Assembly: GCA_019054805.1 (NCBI GenBank)
Contig: JAHQIY010000006.1
Coordinates: 4,278,001 to 4,342,000 of the forward strand
From: Brachionus manjavacas
Lineage: Eukaryota; Rotifera; Eurotatoria; Ploima; Brachionidae
DNA: 64,000 nucleotides
Direction: 5' to 3'
In this document: one piece after another, positions 59,118 to 64,000 of the stretch
Position numbering within the stretch: the stretch's first letter is position 1
How the letters are laid out: each line of letters starts with the position of its first letter
The notes under the pieces: generated by a model
Told to the model about the DNA's origin: nothing
What the model saw: the letters and a program-made list of their open reading frames with translations, nothing else
Databases searched by the model: none
Made by a program: the position numbers and the translations under genes

Positions 59118-60581
59118 TCATTTCTTTAGCTTAAGTAATTTAACAACATCATCACGGAATCTTTTACCTGTGGCAAAATAAATATAGAAATTTAATATAT
59201 GATTTAAATAACGTAGACACATTATAGCAAATATAACATCTCCATTCATTCTCACTAGATTTAGACTCATTAATAGATACAAAACTGAATAGGGTATATT
59301 ACAAATCAAATAACTGAACGAAAGAGTCAGTAGAGAACTTGTTGCCTTGAAAAATTGACTCTTCGACTTTCCTGTGATAAGGTAACTGTTTGTGCCAATT
59401 TTGTCTGAGTTTCGTCTTACTACATTTGTACCTCTGTGACAAGAATTCAAATTTCTAATATTGTAAATTAGAACCAGATTGATTAACAAAGTTATAATGC
59501 ATGGTAAAGAATACCCAATGATTCCCAATGTTAAATTAAGATAAGCATCGAAATATTTATACTTGACATAGACTTCTTGTGAAACTTTGCATTCATATTG
59601 ATACTTGAGCATCGAGTTAGATATGGTTGTGTTACCAACTGGTGTTTTTGTGAATGTTAGAAAGGAAACTCCGTAAATGTTGAATGTTGTGAAGATAAAA
59701 ATTAAACTTATTAGAACACCTAAATTCAATTTGAAGTAAAATTTAGAGCTGAAATGTGTATTAGAGTTTAAAGGCTTATAAATTGCGTAACACCGGGTAA
59801 TGGCCATGAAAGCCACGAGCCAATTGTGAACCAATATGACCGTGCGATTTAAAGCAATTATAAAATGACACATAAATTTTGAGATCAATATTGGCTCAGC
59901 GTATATTGGGTGAATAATTCTAAGCCGACTCAGGATTAGGAGAGTCCATTCAATAAAGTTATATGTGATTATAATTACGTCACAAAGGCTGATTTCGATT
60001 AGGAAAAGTTCAAAATTTTTGCAGTGAGGATTTTTGGCTGAACTTCTAATGATTGGCATGATTTGGCAATTTTGACGCTCGGTCAATGTCATTACCGATG
60101 GGTTTCTGGTCAAGCACTCACTCGATTTAACTGGCCTCAAAGAACTACTGCAGTTTTTTTTAAGAGACAATTTTGTGTCCGAATCACTAAATCCTGAATT
60201 TTGGTTTAAGCCGTATATTACCTCGCATTGGTTTTTTTCTCTACATAAGTTGTTTACAGATATTTGTCTAGAACTAATTAATGGTGTCTTGAATTCTTTG
60301 TTTATTTGCTTAAGTTTGCTGTTCTGAGCCATTTTGGCAAATTTTTCGTCAAAAATTGATTTGTAGCAAACAACAATTGAGAGTAAATTTGATGGAAAAC
60401 CGATAAGGAAATATATGGACGCTATTGCCATTCCCCAAATTTCATGGTCATTAAACAAATTATGTTCGATATTGGTAAAATTCATATTTTTTTGTAAAAA
60501 TTCATATAAAAACCATTGAATTTTAAAATTATCTAAATTAAAAAAAAATCTAAAATTATTATTTGGGGTTAAAAAAAGCAT
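59118..60581 (-). CDS. Rhodopsin-like (class A) G protein-coupled receptor, single exon
   Basis: A 487-codon intronless frame with seven hydrophobic helices. TM1 is at about residues 49-73 (MAIASIYFLIGFPSNLLSIV, with the N of the class A GN pattern). TM3 begins with the conserved Cys (KFMCHFIIALNR), and its end has T-R-C in place of D-R-Y. TM6 keeps a Pro (C-N-I-P-Y). TM7 ends N-H-I-L-N-F-Y-I-Y-F in place of NPxxY, followed by GKRFRDD of helix 8. Between TM1 and TM2 lies an insert of about 110 residues, far longer than the usual first intracellular loop. Peptide receptors of the FMRFamide-like sort are a reasonable guess; the ligand is unknown. A second ATG at 60485 just before MNFTNIEHN is an equally good start. 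Confidence 0.85.
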   Translation of the reverse strand: MLFLTPNNNFRFFFNLDNFKIQWFLYEFLQKNMNFTNIEHNLFNDHEIWGMAIASIYFLIGFPSNLLSIVVCYKSIFDEKFAKMAQNSKLKQINKEFKTPLISSRQISVNNLCREKNQCEVIYGLNQNSGFSDSDTKLSLKKNCSSSLRPVKSSECLTRNPSVMTLTERQNCQIMPIIRSSAKNPHCKNFELFLIEISLCDVIIITYNFIEWTLLILSRLRIIHPIYAEPILISKFMCHFIIALNRTVILVHNWLVAFMAITRCYAIYKPLNSNTHFSSKFYFKLNLGVLISLIFIFTTFNIYGVSFLTFTKTPVGNTTISNSMLKYQYECKVSQEVYVKYKYFDAYLNLTLGIIGYSLPCIITLLINLVLIYNIRNLNSCHRGTNVVRRNSDKIGTNSYLITGKSKSQFFKATSSLLTLSFSYLICNIPYSVLYLLMSLNLVRMNGDVIFAIMCLRYLNHILNFYIYFATGKRFRDDVVKLLKLKK

Positions 60582-63500
60582 ATGAGAAAGCTTTTAAATT
60601 GGTTGAATATAAATTGAAAAACTAGATTTTATGATTATAATTAAATTTGAAATATAAATTCATTAAATATAATTAAGAATATTTCCTGATTATTGAATAT
60701 TCCATGTTTAACATGAAAATTTTATTCTAAGTTAAAAAAAAACAAAATAATATTTTTTAAAATCTAAATGTTATTTATATTTATTTTTAAATTATTAATT
60801 AAAATCTTACTAAAAAAAGTGTTGAATAAGAATAAAATACACCGTAAGCCTTCTTAGTATCGTGTCTGGACTAAAATTTGTGTGTTGATAATGAAGCGTG
60901 CAACAGTTACAATCGTTTTAATTATTAAACTTTAATAATTAAATTCAAAAGAATTAAATTTAAATACTTAAAATTTTTTTTTTTCGTTTTAATCGGATTT
61001 AAAAGAAGAGAAATTCATTTTTCAGATCGAAAACCTATTTTTAATTAAAATTTTCAGCAAATTAAGTTTTTAATGGTTAAATATCAATTTTGAATGCCAC
61101 TCTAATTTCAAAAAAAAATATTATTTCAACTTAAATCAACTAAATCATTTTTTAATATTTATATAAAAATCAATCATTTTAATTTATATAAAACATGACC
61201 TTTGTATTGAGGAGCAGATTTCAAAATGCTGACGATGGAAAATAATTTTACCAGTGTCATCAATTTTGACCATCAACCGATATTAGTAGAGTTCAAATAA
61301 ATAAAATTTTAATTTTTTTTTGTCTAAATTTATGCTGTTTAACAATGAATTGAAGATATGTTCTGTTATTAACATTTATTAAGTGCCAAAATAATTATTT
61401 AAATTACTTAATTTATCAATTAAAAGATGAATTATTTAGTAATATAATTTTTTATTTTTTTTGTTTAATGACTCTTCAATTTTAAATTAATAAACAACGT
61501 ATCTGAGTGGGTGACGATTTGAAAAATTATAAGAATTTTCCTAATTAGGTTATAATTGTTTAATTTATAAAGTAATCTAAACTTTAAGAGATTTTTTTCT
61601 GTTTACCTCGTAGAATTTCCTAAATGAAACTTAAAATGAATATAGTTCTTAATTTTTTTTCTAAAAGAAATGCAAAAAAATGAAGAAAGTTGATTTTTCA
61701 TTTTTTTCTTTTTTTTTATTATAAAAATTAAAATCAAAACCGAGATTTCCAGTTGAAAGAGAATTAATTTTAACATAACCATCTTATCTAAAAATAAACT
61801 ATAATATCGCTGAAAAATTAGAAAATTAGAATATTTTCATCTAATTATCTTGACAATCACGAAAGAGAATAATTAAATTAAATTAAACTAGTATTTTAAT
61901 AGAACACTAATTATTAATATTATTAAACTATTTATGCTGTTTTGCTTTCATATACAACCTGAATTTTAACTCATAAAAAGATGAAAACTGAAAGAAAATC
62001 AAAATCCGAAAATTTCTAGAAAAAAGGAATATAAGTATTATAGATTAAAAAGACATGAAATTAATTTTTTTTTAAATATTTAGTTGAACACTTAAAATTT
62101 TAAACTTCAGATTCTTAATTTTATGCCCTCATGAATGAGCTTAAAAAGAATACTTGAATTAAAATCGATTCAATCAAATAAAGTTTCTTGTTAAGCTTTT
62201 AATTTTAAATAAACTTAATTTTCTTGCTAATTTTTATGATCCATAGGTCGATTATTGATAAATTTTTTGGGCTTTAGTCTCATTTTAATTGATTGATTCA
62301 AATTAATTCCATTTTTGAACTTGTGAAGCAAAAAAAATCTTCGATAGAATCTATCTTTCTGGAAAGCTGGATTATTTAAAAAATCTTTATATCTATAGTT
62401 ATTTAATTTTTATGATATTATTTAGCTAAAAATGTTAAATCTTTTAAAAATTTTAGCGCATCGTCTTGCTTAGAGACCCCGAGATATCCTTTTTTGTATT
62501 TTTTTCCAATGCGTCAGATCCCATTAATGTAAAAACATTGAAAATAGACTAAAAAAATATAACAGTCTAAAATAAATTTATTGAAAAATAACGTATTCTC
62601 AAGAAGCAAAAAGTCAGCAAGAATTATCTATTAATTTTAAAAATGTACAAAACTTTTGAAAGAAAATTATAATTTTAATGAACTTTTTTAGTTCAAAAAA
62701 ATTAAAAATTTTGAATGAGATTCTGTATTACTTGGAAAAGTCAAAAATAAAATAAAAATTTAATGAAAAATAAAATTTACTAATGGATTTTTTAATTTTC
62801 TTATTTATTTCAATAATTTGATTTAAATAAAAGTCATTCAGACGAATATGGGAAGCATCTTAAAATTATGCTCTTAATTACTGAGAATATAATTTATTTT
62901 CCTGTAAAAAATAATATAAAAAGTAAAAGGCAGAATTAGTAATTAAAAAAAAATTTTGAAAAGAAAAAGTTGAAAATTTTTAGCAATTTATAGAGATTTA
63001 GCAAATATCAATTTTAGATAATGTAATTCATAAAGAGATTACAAATTTGATTTAAGAACAAATGTTCTTAAATCAAAAAAACAATTTACTAAAATAAAAT
63101 TTTTTAGCTTACCTTAGATTTTTGCTTATTTAATTAATGTTTCGGTTAAGTATAATCAATTTATAGTTGCTTAATACTTTCAAATCATTTCGGGATTCGA
63201 AACAGGAAAATTTATTTTTTTGAATTATTTTTATACTTTCGAATTAAAAAAAATAGATCTGATTTAAGTTAAGAATTTTTCTTAAACCATTTTTGGATGA
63301 CAAATTCAATTAACAATTATCGAACTAAATAATTTAATCAGTTATTATCCATTTATGTCACATAAGCTATTGTTCGATTTCTTTAGAAAAAAATTTAAAG
63401 GATAAATAAATCTAAAAATTCTGAGTACAGAAAAATTTTATTCTTAAATTAATTAATTTTAATGGTAAAATTAATAATAATCAAAATAATAATTATTGTA

Positions 63501-64000
63501 ATCCTCCAACAATTTGCAGTAATTCAAAAAACCCAAAATTATAAACAGTCTATTTATTCGCGATGGTCATTATGAAACCGTTGACGTAATAAGATGGTTA
63601 TTTAGGAATTAATTTGTTAAAAAATCCTAGAGTAAAAATCCAAGGCTAAGAGTCAGTGAAAAATAAATGAGTGCAAATTTGAAGTAAATTTTTGAGATTG
63701 ATTTGTATATTGATTTTCCTTCTTGAAATTGAATCGAATTAATTTGAATGAATGTCAAAAAAATTTTAGTCGTATTTTTTAATCATTTCAATATCTTAAA
63801 AATTTGAATAAGAATTTTAACTTAATTTAAATAAAATAATAAAATCCAATTATAATCATGTTATATAGAATATTCAAACGTTGATTTTAGAAACAAATTG
63901 TTAAACCTGTAACCGACATCTGCTTGAATATGGAAAAATTGAAATATTAATGGATCTGGGAAAATAACCTAATGAGATATTTAAATATTTCAAAAATTAT
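60582..64000. other. Terminal 3.4 kb, no gene seen
   Basis: Very AT-rich, with no open frame that looks coding, no tRNA and no repeat with a recognisable partner. It includes the promoter side of the receptor gene. Confidence 0.5.

Noticed and set aside
1-64000. CRISPR arrays, rRNA genes, retroviral or Polinton-type elements
   Set aside because: I saw no regularly spaced direct repeats with unique spacers, no rRNA sequence, and no capsid, envelope, protease or integrase-like reading frames.

Overview
The window reads as nuclear DNA of a small-genome invertebrate animal. It is very AT-rich and full of A and T runs, and its multi-exon genes have strikingly short introns. Twenty of the 21 introns I could place by GT-AG borders, reading phase and protein continuity are 45-59 nt long; the exception, 347 nt, is swollen by a tandem repeat. 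Animal-specific families (BCL7, anosmin-1, a three-BIR IAP with a RING, a DOMON/cytochrome b561 reductase, a CYP2-like P450, a rhodopsin-like receptor) and a selenocysteine-using selenoprotein F argue for a metazoan. A monogonont rotifer would fit the base composition and intron size, but that is a guess.

Layout. 1-17 kb is gene-bearing: tRNA-Cys (-), a BCL7-family SWI/SNF subunit (+), an eight-exon DOMON-cytochrome b561 reductase (-), an IAP (-), a 3CxxC zinc-finger protein (+), a LINE fragment (-), a five-exon coiled-coil protein of unknown family (+) and a P450 (-). At 20-21 kb lies a secreted countin/saposin-like protein (+). At 24-29.5 kb lie a MULE transposase C-terminal fragment (-) and the anosmin-1 gene (-), whose second intron carries a two-part minisatellite. 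From 29.5 to 48.5 kb I find no gene.

48.5-49.2 kb holds selenoprotein F (+): three exons, an in-frame UGA for selenocysteine and a well-formed form II SECIS in the 3' UTR. This is the clearest special feature of the window. 49.6-52.7 kb is a nest of mobile DNA: a foldback MITE split by a piggyBac-like MITE with TTAA target duplication, a 43-bp palindrome and a broken LINE, all between inverted copies of another repeat. Then come an unrecognised single-pass membrane protein (-), tRNA-Thr (+), an element with imperfect terminal inverted repeats that is GC-rich against its surroundings, a LINE 3' end with a (TAC)n tail, copies of a retroposon-like tail, a possible small gene (-) and a GPCR with an unusually long first intracellular loop (-). 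The last 3.4 kb shows no gene.

The genes look like unrelated neighbours with their own promoters; I see no operon or shared pathway. Exon models come from reading the sequence by eye, without transcript evidence or database searches.
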